This document shows positions 4,947 to 11,708 of a stretch of DNA of 11,708 nt, one piece after another. The stretch covers positions 1 to 11,708 of the forward strand of contig WRMR01000105.1 of NCBI GenBank assembly GCA_009776995.1, read 5' to 3'. The notes under the pieces are model-generated. The model was not told the DNA's origin. It saw only the letters and a list, made by a program, of their open reading frames with translations, and did no database searches. A program made the translations under genes and the position numbers. The number at the start of each line of letters is the position of its first letter. Position 1 is the stretch's first letter. The DNA is from Planctomycetaceae bacterium (GTDB taxonomy: Bacteria; Planctomycetota; Planctomycetia; Pirellulales; Thermoguttaceae).

Positions 4947-7643
4947 GTGAAAAACCAATTTTATCTTGCCATTTTGATCGTTGCACTTGCCGTTTGCGGA
5001 GTGGTGATGTTCCGCCCGCAAGTGGTTGATCGCGTATTGGGGCTGCTCGGTGTACAAAACCGGGAGACATCGTCCCACGTTGCGACCGAATGGGACAGCG
5101 TAACGACAGACACGTCACAAGAGAATGAGTCTTTGACGTTTGGCAATGTGTTTGCTTTTGATAACGCTTCGTTTGGTGACAATTCCGATGGTTTTGCGGT
5201 GGCAAGTCCGTTGCAGGCAACAACACCGGCAATGCCAATGCAGACACAGTTGCCGGTGTTTGAGACGCCGCCATTGGATTCCGGTCAATATGGCAATGTT
5301 CATGGTTTTATCGCAGATATCCCTGCCGTGTTCGATGAAGGTGTTGCCGTGTCAGGGGCAAACGGTGGTCGTGGTGCAATGCCTGATTTTTCGGGCTATC
5401 CGGCAGTGTCATTGACGCCACAAAGTCCGGGGTTTGAAGGATTCAGTCCGATTGCATCAAATACTGAACCTGCGTCGGGTGCAAGCGAGATTGCAATTCA
5501 ATTTGGCGGTTCCGCAAGTTCGAATGCAAGTCCCAATCCCACGGTCGCGAACGATCACCCTGCCGGAACGGGTTTTGCTCAGCCGTTACCGTTCCCGCAG
5601 CAACCGCCCCATCAAACGGTCAATGACAACACGGTTGGTTTCGCAAATTTCCCAACGCCGACGCAGCCAGACATGAGCATGGGCGTTGATACGATATTGC
5701 CCACCTCATCGTCCGGTAACACCGGTTTTGGCGGCAACGTTCCGATGCCGGAAGCCAGCATCGTCATGCCCGATCCGCAATACGGCGGTTTCAGCGATTA
5801 CCGTCCTCAGATGACAGTCGAGGAACTGGACGCCCGAATTGTTCCTCCCGCCGAAGCACCGGTCATCGCCTGGGAAACGCCAAACAATTCTCAAACCGGC
5901 GGCATGTCCCCGGCAAGCGGCATTGCCCAACCTTTCATGACGCCGGAGCAGTTTTCACCTGAAAATGCCGTGATTCCCGTGCAGGGAACGGTGGTCCCGA
6001 CCACGCCGCTTTACATTCCACCGCAGGGAAGCCCTGTTCTCCAGCCGATGCAACAGACGCAACCTCTGCCGCAAATGATACAGCCATCGCCGTCGGTGAC
6101 GTCGCAACCGATTGCGCCGTCGGCACCTCTGATGCCGCAGTTCCAGACGTCGCAACACGTGCCGCCGCAATCCGCAGTGTTGCAACCATTACCCGAACCA
6201 CAAGTGTCTCAATCGCAACCTGAGTCGCAACAACCCGTTGCCATTGCCAACGCAACCCGGCACGATCTTCCCGTGATCGACAGGCGGGCACAATACGAAC
6301 CGGAAGTCATCACCGAGTCCGAAACCGTGTTCGCCACGGAAATGCTTGCCCGTGTGGGTTCAAAAAAAGTCATTTTGACCTGCGATATCCTGGCCGAAGT
6401 CCGGGAGATCATCGATAATGAATGGGCCGTCCAATACCGGAAGTCTTGTGAAGAATACGGTCAAAAACCCACTTTGATGGATGAACGGAACTTTAAAGCG
6501 GAGGTCACGCAACTTTTGTTCGAGCAGACGTTGAACAACTGGATCATGCTCCAGATGCTTTATGTCGATATGACGCTGAATGTCCCGGCGGAACAAATAG
6601 AGGAAATCAAAAAAGCCGAAGCAAAAAATTTCGATATGGAAACCCTGCCCAAAATGATGGAACAATACGGAGTCACCAATCGCTATGACCTGAATGAAGA
6701 GTTGCGAAAATACGGCACCACACTGGAACATTTGAAAGAAAGCACCATTGAAAAGCGACTTGCCCAGGGATGGTTCGGTGAAACGGTCAAACGGCAAAAG
6801 ATCATACCCAGTCGCGACGACATGATCGCGTATTACGAACAGCACAAGGAGGAAAAGTACAAAATCCCGGGGCAGGCCAAATGGGAGGAACTGGCCGTCT
6901 TTTTCTCGGAAACGGCAAACGAGCAGGAAGCTCGCGCCAAAATTGCCGAGTTGGGCAATCGTGTCCAGAAAGGTGAACCGTTTGCCGAAGTGGCCAAACA
7001 GGGATCACAAGGCTTGACCGCGTGGCGCGGCGGGGAACGTGAGACTACAGTCGGTTCCTTGAGAACGAAAAAACTGGAGCAAGCCGTTTTTACCTTGCCT
7101 GTCGGCAGTATGAGCACAATTATCACGGAAGATACCGGCGGAAACAACGCCGGCTATTATATCGTCCGCGTGACCGAACGGCGGGACACACACTATACGC
7201 CGTTTGACAGGGTGCAGGGCGAGATTCAAAAGGCAATCCACGATGAACGCTCCCAAAAAGAGCAGGAACGCTTGTTCGCGGAAATCCAAAGGCGAGTCCC
7301 CGTCAAAAAAACGCCCAATCTGCAACAAATCATTACCATGGCCTCGGAAGCGGAACGCAATTTGCCGATCGACGATACGCCTGAACGTCAAGCGCAGTTG
7401 ATCGCCAAAGCCGAACGGCTTGACCCGGGCAAGAAAGACCGCAATGATAACCAGGGGCAAACGGTCGTTGCCGCCGGATCGCCACCGCCATCCAACGCGG
7501 CGGTAAGGGCGGACGAGCCGGACAACCGTGTTGCACTTGCACATTCCCGAACAGAAACGCAAAACATTCCGCCGCTTTCCCGGGAAAAGGAAGAGCCGCC
7601 GAAGAAAAAATCATTCCTCCAGACGCTCAATCCGTTCAAATGA
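4947..7643 (+). CDS. Membrane-anchored SurA/PpiC-like (parvulin-type) folding factor with a long Pro/Gln-rich spacer
   Basis: From GTG 4947 the product is 898 aa. AAGGA (4938-4942) lies 4 nt before this GTG, and a transmembrane anchor (FYLAILIVALAVCGVVMF, residues 5-22) follows at once. The frame stays open back to a TTG at 4875 overlapping the WD40 stop, but that start has no ribosome site and encodes repeat-derived residues. Residues about 30-460 are low-complexity, rich in Pro, Gln, Ser and Asn, and probably span the periplasm or cell wall. Residues about 466-640 resemble the helical SurA N-terminal chaperone region; about 644-745 resemble a parvulin prolyl isomerase (GEPFAEVAKQGS, LEQAVFTLPVGSMSTII, GYYIVRV). 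The usual ARHILV and GYH histidines appear to be missing (AKWEELAV, GYY), so it may be chaperone-only. The tail is Lys/Pro-rich. Its 3' end overlaps the convergent TetR gene by 33 bp. Confidence 0.8.
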   Translation: MKNQFYLAILIVALAVCGVVMFRPQVVDRVLGLLGVQNRETSSHVATEWDSVTTDTSQENESLTFGNVFAFDNASFGDNSDGFAVASPLQATTPAMPMQTQLPVFETPPLDSGQYGNVHGFIADIPAVFDEGVAVSGANGGRGAMPDFSGYPAVSLTPQSPGFEGFSPIASNTEPASGASEIAIQFGGSASSNASPNPTVANDHPAGTGFAQPLPFPQQPPHQTVNDNTVGFANFPTPTQPDMSMGVDTILPTSSSGNTGFGGNVPMPEASIVMPDPQYGGFSDYRPQMTVEELDARIVPPAEAPVIAWETPNNSQTGGMSPASGIAQPFMTPEQFSPENAVIPVQGTVVPTTPLYIPPQGSPVLQPMQQTQPLPQMIQPSPSVTSQPIAPSAPLMPQFQTSQHVPPQSAVLQPLPEPQVSQSQPESQQPVAIANATRHDLPVIDRRAQYEPEVITESETVFATEMLARVGSKKVILTCDILAEVREIIDNEWAVQYRKSCEEYGQKPTLMDERNFKAEVTQLLFEQTLNNWIMLQMLYVDMTLNVPAEQIEEIKKAEAKNFDMETLPKMMEQYGVTNRYDLNEELRKYGTTLEHLKESTIEKRLAQGWFGETVKRQKIIPSRDDMIAYYEQHKEEKYKIPGQAKWEELAVFFSETANEQEARAKIAELGNRVQKGEPFAEVAKQGSQGLTAWRGGERETTVGSLRTKKLEQAVFTLPVGSMSTIITEDTGGNNAGYYIVRVTERRDTHYTPFDRVQGEIQKAIHDERSQKEQERLFAEIQRRVPVKKTPNLQQIITMASEAERNLPIDDTPERQAQLIAKAERLDPGKKDRNDNQGQTVVAAGSPPPSNAAVRADEPDNRVALAHSRTETQNIPPLSREKEEPPKKKSFLQTLNPFK

Positions 7644-8330
7644 CGTGAAGTGGGGTTCATTCACGGCTGTCGGGCACTCCGCTTCGTTCCGTTCCGGGTG
7701 TTCGCTGACCGTGGGTTTGATCAGCGTATAAAGCATATCCAAACCTTCATACCAGGTTTCCAGGCGGACATGAAATGCCGTACCGCTCAAAAACGAGGCA
7801 CTGAACGCGTAATTGGTGACCACACAAAGAAACAGGTCGATATCCAGCGGCTCAATCCGACCGTGCTTGATCATGGATTCCAATAACGGTCGGAGAAGAT
7901 TGATGCCTGTGTCAAAGATGTGGGTTTTAATAAACGTTTCACTTCGTTTGAAGTTAATGTCCCTGGCGGCGAGTGCAAAAATACGGTCCATCGTTTGCAT
8001 CACGGCAGGGTCGTAATTGAATTTCACTTTCCTCAAAAGTGCATGAGGTGGTTCTGTTTCCACCAGTGGCAAAAGCTCACGAATATCCGGCATGGCTTTA
8101 CGGCTGTGTTCATCATAATAACTGTAAAGTGCCTTGAGAATCGCATCTTTGGATCCAAAATGGTTGTAGATCGTGGGAATTTTCACGTCGGCAGCTTTTG
8201 CTATGTCGCGTATCGAGACATTCTCATAGTTGCTTTCGTAAAACAAATCGAGGGCGACGTGAAATATTCTATCCCTTGCGGATCGGGATGATTCGTGAAG
8301 TGGATTTGAAAGAACTGAATCTTGTTGCAT
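7611..8330 (-). CDS. TetR/AcrR-family transcriptional regulator
   Basis: The 239-residue product has a typical TetR N-terminal DNA-binding domain at about residues 18-69: ARDRIFHVALDLFYE, then VSIRDIAKAADV, then the recognition-helix signature IPTIYNHFGSKDAILKAL. The rest is an all-helical ligand-binding and dimerisation domain too divergent to name an inducer. Such proteins normally repress their own gene or a neighbour until they bind a small molecule. The ATG at 8330 has no clear Shine-Dalgarno site, but a promoter and a palindrome lie just upstream. The final residues (HFTSFERIERLEE) are encoded antisense to the end of the parvulin-like gene. hisN lies 155 bp upstream on the same strand, but the intervening promoter suggests separate transcription. 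The regulated target is not evident. Confidence 0.9.
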   Translation of the reverse strand: MQQDSVLSNPLHESSRSARDRIFHVALDLFYESNYENVSIRDIAKAADVKIPTIYNHFGSKDAILKALYSYYDEHSRKAMPDIRELLPLVETEPPHALLRKVKFNYDPAVMQTMDRIFALAARDINFKRSETFIKTHIFDTGINLLRPLLESMIKHGRIEPLDIDLFLCVVTNYAFSASFLSGTAFHVRLETWYEGLDMLYTLIKPTVSEHPERNEAECPTAVNEPHFTSFERIERLEE

Positions 8331-8346
8331 AAATAGCCCAATATAT

Positions 8347-8364
8347 TTTAAGTGTTCGCTTAAA
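8347..8364. promoter_or_regulatory. Candidate TetR operator palindrome
   Basis: TTTAAG (8347-8352) and CTTAAA (8359-8364) form an 18-bp dyad; the central positions are partly symmetric. It lies between the predicted transcription start (about 8374) and the TetR start codon, the usual place for an autoregulatory operator. The dimension fits a TetR dimer site, but binding is inferred from position and symmetry only. Confidence 0.4.
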
Positions 8365-8380
8365 TTTCATAGTTGAATTT

Positions 8381-8408
8381 ATTACAATTTTACAATAAAA
8401 ATTGTCAA
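8381..8408 (-). promoter_or_regulatory. Sigma70-type promoter for the TetR-family gene
   Basis: On the minus strand a perfect -35 TTGACA (8408-8403) and a -10 TGTAAT (8386-8381, 5/6) are separated by 16 nt. Transcription would start near 8374 and give a leader of about 44 nt. A second palindrome, ACAAT-AAAA-ATTGT (8392-8405), overlaps the spacer and the -35 and could be another regulator site. Confidence 0.6.
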
Positions 8409-8485
8409 AAATCAATTCAAAATGACATTTTTTTAGCGATAATATTGAGCTAATGAATACTGTCTTAATAAAGAATATTAATGAA

Positions 8486-9295
8486 TCACGACACTTTCTT
8501 GGGAAACCGGCGGGTGATGGCAATGATGTCCTCGTGCAGACGGCCATTTGAGGCGACAGCTTCCTCGCTGTAAATCGTTGATGTGCCTTGCCAATCAGAA
8601 AATCGCCCGCCTGCCTCTTCAATGATGGTCAGCATCGGCCCGGCATCCCACAGCGATAAGATCGGGTCGATCATAATCTCTGCACGGCCTGTTGCCACAA
8701 GGTAGTAACCATAAGCGTCGCCCCAAGTTCGTGTGAGCAACATTTTTTGTGAAATTTCCTGAAATGCCATTTCACGCCCCATTTTGTCAAAGGTCGTGAC
8801 GCTGCTGGTGAGAAAAAGACCTTCCCCAAGTTCCTGGCATTTCGAGACTTGAGCTTGTTGCGGCGATTTGAAACGCGGCGATTCATGCCAGGCTCCGCTT
8901 CCCCGCATGGCCCAAACCGCTTCATCGAGTGCAGGCAGTCGAATCACACCAATGACCGGTTCGCCGTCAAACTCGATTCCGATAAGCGTACTGTAAATTG
9001 GCACACCGTGAATGAACGATTTGGTTCCGTCAATCGGGTCAAGAATCCAGCGGAATCCGCTCCTGCCTTCCTTTTCGGGAAATTCTTCACCCAGGATCGC
9101 GTCGTCGGAAAATCGCTCGGAAATTCTTTCCCGTAGTAGAAGTTCCGCGCCACGGTCGGCTGCTGTGACCGGCGTGCGGTCATTTTTCAGCTCAATGGCG
9201 AGATTGGGATTGGAGAAATATTCCAGCGTCAGGTTTCCCGCCTCGCGAGCGATTTCAACGGCATATTCCAGGCGATTTTGCATAACGGTTATCAT
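8486..9295 (-). CDS. hisN: Histidinol-phosphatase of the inositol-monophosphatase family (HisN type)
   Basis: The 269-residue product belongs to the Mg2+-dependent inositol monophosphatase fold. Metal ligands are visible: E70 in GEEF, D86 and D89 in WILDPIDGT, and D217 in WDAG. The segment WGDAYGYYLVATGRAEIMID (191-210), followed by the WDAGPM region and EEAGG, is more like HisN histidinol-phosphatases than true inositol phosphatases. The likely reaction is histidinol phosphate to histidinol plus phosphate, late in cytoplasmic histidine synthesis; a related substrate cannot be excluded. The first ATG (9295) overlaps the stop of a 20-codon leader frame (ATGA); an in-frame ATG at 9283 would shorten the product by four residues and still keep the first helix. 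No other his gene is nearby. A near-ideal promoter lies at 9420-9447. Confidence 0.85.
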   Translation of the reverse strand: MITVMQNRLEYAVEIAREAGNLTLEYFSNPNLAIELKNDRTPVTAADRGAELLLRERISERFSDDAILGEEFPEKEGRSGFRWILDPIDGTKSFIHGVPIYSTLIGIEFDGEPVIGVIRLPALDEAVWAMRGSGAWHESPRFKSPQQAQVSKCQELGEGLFLTSSVTTFDKMGREMAFQEISQKMLLTRTWGDAYGYYLVATGRAEIMIDPILSLWDAGPMLTIIEEAGGRFSDWQGTSTIYSEEAVASNGRLHEDIIAITRRFPKKVS

Positions 9296-9354
9296 TTCCC
9301 ATTGATTGTTTGAACGATCAAAGTGCGGAATGGCTCTGAAACACCCACAAGCAT
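9292..9354 (-). CDS. Possible 20-aa leader peptide overlapping hisN
   Basis: Within the hisN leader an ATG at 9354-9352 opens a 20-codon frame (begins MLVGVSEPFR, ends QTINGK) whose TGA overlaps the hisN ATG as ATGA, the arrangement seen in translational coupling. It has no His codons, so it is not a classical histidine attenuator peptide. No Shine-Dalgarno site is clear and the length is within chance. Speculative. Confidence 0.2.
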   Translation of the reverse strand: MLVGVSEPFRTLIVQTINGK

Positions 9355-9557
9355 CACGAATTCAGATGGGACAACTCTGATATTGGGTGTTGCGCGAAAA
9401 TTAAGGTGGAATACCAGTGATTATATGGGACGGTGGGCGATTGTCAATTTTCTTTCCATCGTCATCAAACTGTCTTTCCGACACTTTGAACAAGAGCCGA
9501 ACACCTTACATTCCTTCGTGGTAAAAAAAGAATTGCCGGGAACGGTCACGCAACACC
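9296..9557. other. Intergenic region between the ATPase gene and hisN
   Basis: This gap of about 260 bp holds the hisN promoter and leader. In the leader, AACACCCA (9340-9347) and TGGGTGTT (9384-9391) form a perfect 8-bp stem around a 36-nt loop, and TCTGAA (9335-9340) can pair with TTCAGA (9361-9366) instead, sharing one base with it. A seven-A run (9523-9529; Ts on the minus strand) follows the ATPase stop but only a 4-bp stem precedes it. A plus-strand open frame through the gap has no recognisable family. Confidence 0.45.
9420..9447 (-). promoter_or_regulatory. Perfect-consensus sigma70 promoter for hisN
   Basis: On the minus strand, TTGACA (9447-9442) and TATAAT (9425-9420) are both exact consensus hexamers, separated by 16 nt. 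Transcription would begin near 9413, about 118 nt before the hisN start. The match separates hisN from the upstream ATPase gene transcriptionally. Confidence 0.7.
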
Positions 9558-11708
9558 TCACACGACGGGTTTCACCATGTAACCGTCGCGGACTTGAATG
9601 AGACTGATGACGTTCTGATTTTTCCCGATTTGTTCAAGACAGTATTCCAGCGTGACGTTGATTCCTTTCTCGTGAAGCTTTGCCAGGACGAATTCCATCT
9701 TCTGGACGGGAAAGACGCATTCATCAAGACAGGCACGCACCGCTTCGATCAGTTGATCCGGCGGTGCCTGTTCCGTGTGTTCCGGCGGAAGCGGCGGCGT
9801 CATTTTTTTTTTGATGATCCGGTCAAACGTTCCTTCCGGAGCGTGGGCGGGAAATTCCGTTTTGAGAAAACTTGCCAAATCCTTGCCTGTGGCCGTGCGC
9901 AAACCGTGTTCGTCTTCGAGAAGGATGTCGCCGCTGCCGATTTTCCAGGCAAGCGAAACAAGACCGTACCAGCGAACCGCCGCAGGTTGGTCGAGAATCA
10001 CCACGTTGCCGCCGAGCGATTCAAATTCCTCTCGTTTCGCGTTCGTCACCTTCCATGTCGGACGAAAATCACAACGCGCATCGGTGACATAGGTGCATAC
10101 GGCACCCGGATCATTTTTCAGGAACAGCAGGCAGCGGTCCAGCGAGGCTAAAACCGCCAGCGAGTGTTTCGACGTGTTGATGAAACAGGCGTAAGGGGTT
10201 TCCCTGCCGTTCGGGGCTTCGTCCGCAGTTTTGAGCGTTCCTGTCCAGGTAACGTACTTGTTTTCGCCCGGTTTGCAGGAAAGAACATCGTCCTGGTTGG
10301 TGAGAAACAATTCCGCCGCATGTTTCAGGTAGTCCGATTCAGCCGGTGCCCAGGCGTCGAAGTCGGCTGCGACCGCCTCGTAAGCCGCTTTGTATTCGGC
10401 GGCCAGGCTTTCCGAAACAGTCGCCGGTGCCGGCATTGACTTCCCGGACGCATCACGGATGATTTGGTTTGCAAACAGGATCACTTGGCGCGGAGAGTAA
10501 TCACGATGGCCAACCATTTTTGAATCCAATTGCGGGATAAGCCATTTTTCGATGCCGGCACTCTCACTCGTTCCTTTGCCGAACATTTGTTCAATGCGCC
10601 GGGAAACCAGTTCCACTGCCTGATCTTTATGACACGCGGACAGAGCGAGTTTATTGCTTTCCATGCGATCGAGAAAGGCTCTGTCAGGCGACTTTTTAAA
10701 CCGTTCATTCCAGGAGTCGGCAAGAATAAATGCCAGGGGCAACATACTTGCAGCATCGTTGACCAAAAGGTGAATCATGCCCGCGAACCCTGTCACCAGT
10801 TCCGGTTTCACGAGATTGTCCAGTTGGTCAAAGCAGATCACCAAAGGAAGATGATAGCGTGAGAACAAGGCACCGAGCGTCAGGATTCTTTCACGGGCGG
10901 CCTGTTCCTTCGCTTCGTCGGAAAGTTCCGGTCGCGAAGGCACGCCGAGGATTTCACAATCGTCCTCATTGAGGACACCGCCTTCGAGCCAGTCACGGAC
11001 CAATCCCCGTTTTTCCGGAGTTTTGTACTGAAAAAGGACGTCCAAAAACTGTTTTTTCGTTTCGGGCACCTGCGAATGGATGTAATTGACGGCATGTTGC
11101 TCAATGATTTCCAGGGAAACCGGGCTGACGCGGTCACTGATGATTTCCTCCATCACACCGGCCCGCACTTTTTCGGCATCGTAAACATGAAAGACATTGG
11201 CCTCGAATTGTTCCAGAAAACTTTGGTTGTTCGGCGTTGCGCAGCGCGGGTCCGTTGTCACGCGATAACGCACATAATCGCGGATGATTTCGGCGACCAG
11301 CCGTTCAAACTGGGAAAAACTGTCTTCCCCCTCACTTTTTTTCGACAGGCAGTGGACGATTTCCTGAAGCAGGAGATGAATCGGTCTTTGGGGATCAACC
11401 AGCGGCTTGACAAACACGAACAGCGAGGGGGACTCCGACTTCCGGCAGGCATTCAGAATGCGGCGCAGCAGGTGCGTTTTCCCTTCACCGGCTTCACCAA
11501 GGACCAAACCGGCAAGCGGTATTCGGGGAGACGCCGCCTTGCGTTGGATCAGGGCGCAAATCTCATCGAACGCCTGTTTGTTGATGGAGATGACGTCGGG
11601 AAAACTGTTATTCCAGGGGTCTTGCGGCGCGGCGTTGGAAGAGAACGGATTATTGTTCCGCAGCAATTCCAGCAGGGATTTCGAGAGGGTAGAGGGATTT
11701 GAAAAATC
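9558..11708 (-). CDS. Large AAA+-like P-loop ATPase with an unassigned C-terminal half (5' end outside the window)
   Basis: The frame is open to the right edge (716 codons visible) and the first in-window start candidate is only a TTG at 11666, so the gene is probably 5'-truncated. Numbered from that TTG, the N-terminal half is a P-loop ATPase: Walker A GEAGEGKT (57-64), Walker B LVICFDQLDNL (275-285), a sensor-1-like strand LAFILADSW (311-319) and a sensor-2-like SPRQVI (391-396). This pattern resembles ORC/Cdc6- or STAND-like ATPases that load or signal on DNA or protein. Residues about 430-600 look like an alpha/beta domain (strands YVTWTGTL, YACFIN, GAVCTYVTD, GGNVVILD, then WYGLVSLAW) I cannot assign. 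After a Pro-rich linker (623-637) comes a helical, perhaps winged-helix, end. It has no signal peptide or membrane segment in view, so it is probably cytoplasmic. Function unknown; partners may lie beyond the edge. Confidence 0.8.
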   Translation of the reverse strand, partial: DFSNPSTLSKSLLELLRNNNPFSSNAAPQDPWNNSFPDVISINKQAFDEICALIQRKAASPRIPLAGLVLGEAGEGKTHLLRRILNACRKSESPSLFVFVKPLVDPQRPIHLLLQEIVHCLSKKSEGEDSFSQFERLVAEIIRDYVRYRVTTDPRCATPNNQSFLEQFEANVFHVYDAEKVRAGVMEEIISDRVSPVSLEIIEQHAVNYIHSQVPETKKQFLDVLFQYKTPEKRGLVRDWLEGGVLNEDDCEILGVPSRPELSDEAKEQAARERILTLGALFSRYHLPLVICFDQLDNLVKPELVTGFAGMIHLLVNDAASMLPLAFILADSWNERFKKSPDRAFLDRMESNKLALSACHKDQAVELVSRRIEQMFGKGTSESAGIEKWLIPQLDSKMVGHRDYSPRQVILFANQIIRDASGKSMPAPATVSESLAAEYKAAYEAVAADFDAWAPAESDYLKHAAELFLTNQDDVLSCKPGENKYVTWTGTLKTADEAPNGRETPYACFINTSKHSLAVLASLDRCLLFLKNDPGAVCTYVTDARCDFRPTWKVTNAKREEFESLGGNVVILDQPAAVRWYGLVSLAWKIGSGDILLEDEHGLRTATGKDLASFLKTEFPAHAPEGTFDRIIKKKMTPPLPPEHTEQAPPDQLIEAVRACLDECVFPVQKMEFVLAKLHEKGINVTLEYCLEQIGKNQNVISLIQVRDGYMVKPVV

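Larger units (their letters stand above)
8331..8485. other. AT-rich regulatory region between tetR-type gene and hisN
   Basis: No coding sequence is seen. The region is clearly more AT-rich than its neighbours. It holds the promoter (8381-8408), two palindromes (8347-8364 and 8392-8405) and, near the hisN stop, a small AT-only inverted repeat (TTAATA 8465-8470 with TATTAA 8476-8481) too weak to call a terminator. Confidence 0.5.

Noticed and set aside
9523..9553. Intrinsic terminator after the ATPase gene
   Set aside because: A seven-T run exists on the minus strand, but only a 4-bp stem (TTGC/GCAA) precedes it, too weak to call.
9323..9601. 92-aa plus-strand frame between hisN and the ATPase gene
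   Set aside because: It begins with GTG without a ribosome site, overlaps the perfect minus-strand promoter and the ATPase 3' end, and matches no family I know.
9594..10151. 185-aa plus-strand frame opposite the ATPase gene
   Set aside because: It is antisense to a long frame with clear Walker motifs and shows no independent family features.
11076..11702. 208-aa plus-strand frame opposite the ATPase N-terminus
   Set aside because: It lies entirely opposite the Walker-containing frame and has no recognisable domain.

Overview
The window looks like a bacterial chromosome segment of roughly 50% GC, most likely from the Planctomycetota or wider PVC group. That placement is an inference from style: a secreted FSPDG/RIWD-type WD40 propeller, a very large membrane-anchored parvulin-like protein with a long Pro/Gln-rich spacer, a stand-alone HisN-type phosphatase, and few strong Shine-Dalgarno sites. 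No rRNA, tRNA, CRISPR array or insertion sequence was seen.

Layout, left to right. A divergent intergenic region (about 111-406) separates the 5' end of an exported protein on the minus strand (1-110, running off the window) from mfd on the plus strand (407-3733), the transcription-repair coupling factor. The mfd coding sequence carries an in-frame, 7-bp-periodic repeat element that includes an imperfect inverted repeat. Next on the plus strand are a secreted seven-bladed WD40 protein (3823-4878) and a membrane-anchored SurA/PpiC-type folding factor (4947-7643), probably co-transcribed. The leader between mfd and the WD40 gene can be drawn as two mutually exclusive hairpins, one followed by a T-run.

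The rest is on the minus strand. A TetR-family regulator (7611-8330) overlaps the 3' end of the folding-factor gene tail to tail by 33 bp. Upstream of it are an AT-rich promoter/operator region, a HisN-type histidinol-phosphatase (8486-9295) with an excellent sigma70-type promoter and a roughly 120-nt leader, and a large AAA+-like ATPase (9558 to the right edge) whose 5' end is outside the window.

The genes do not form one obvious pathway. mfd and hisN are housekeeping genes. The WD40 protein, the parvulin-like protein and the left-edge protein are envelope or periplasmic. The ATPase, which has an unassigned C-terminal half, is the part most likely to belong to an undescribed multi-gene system, but its partners would lie beyond the right edge. 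No complete new system can be shown from this window alone.
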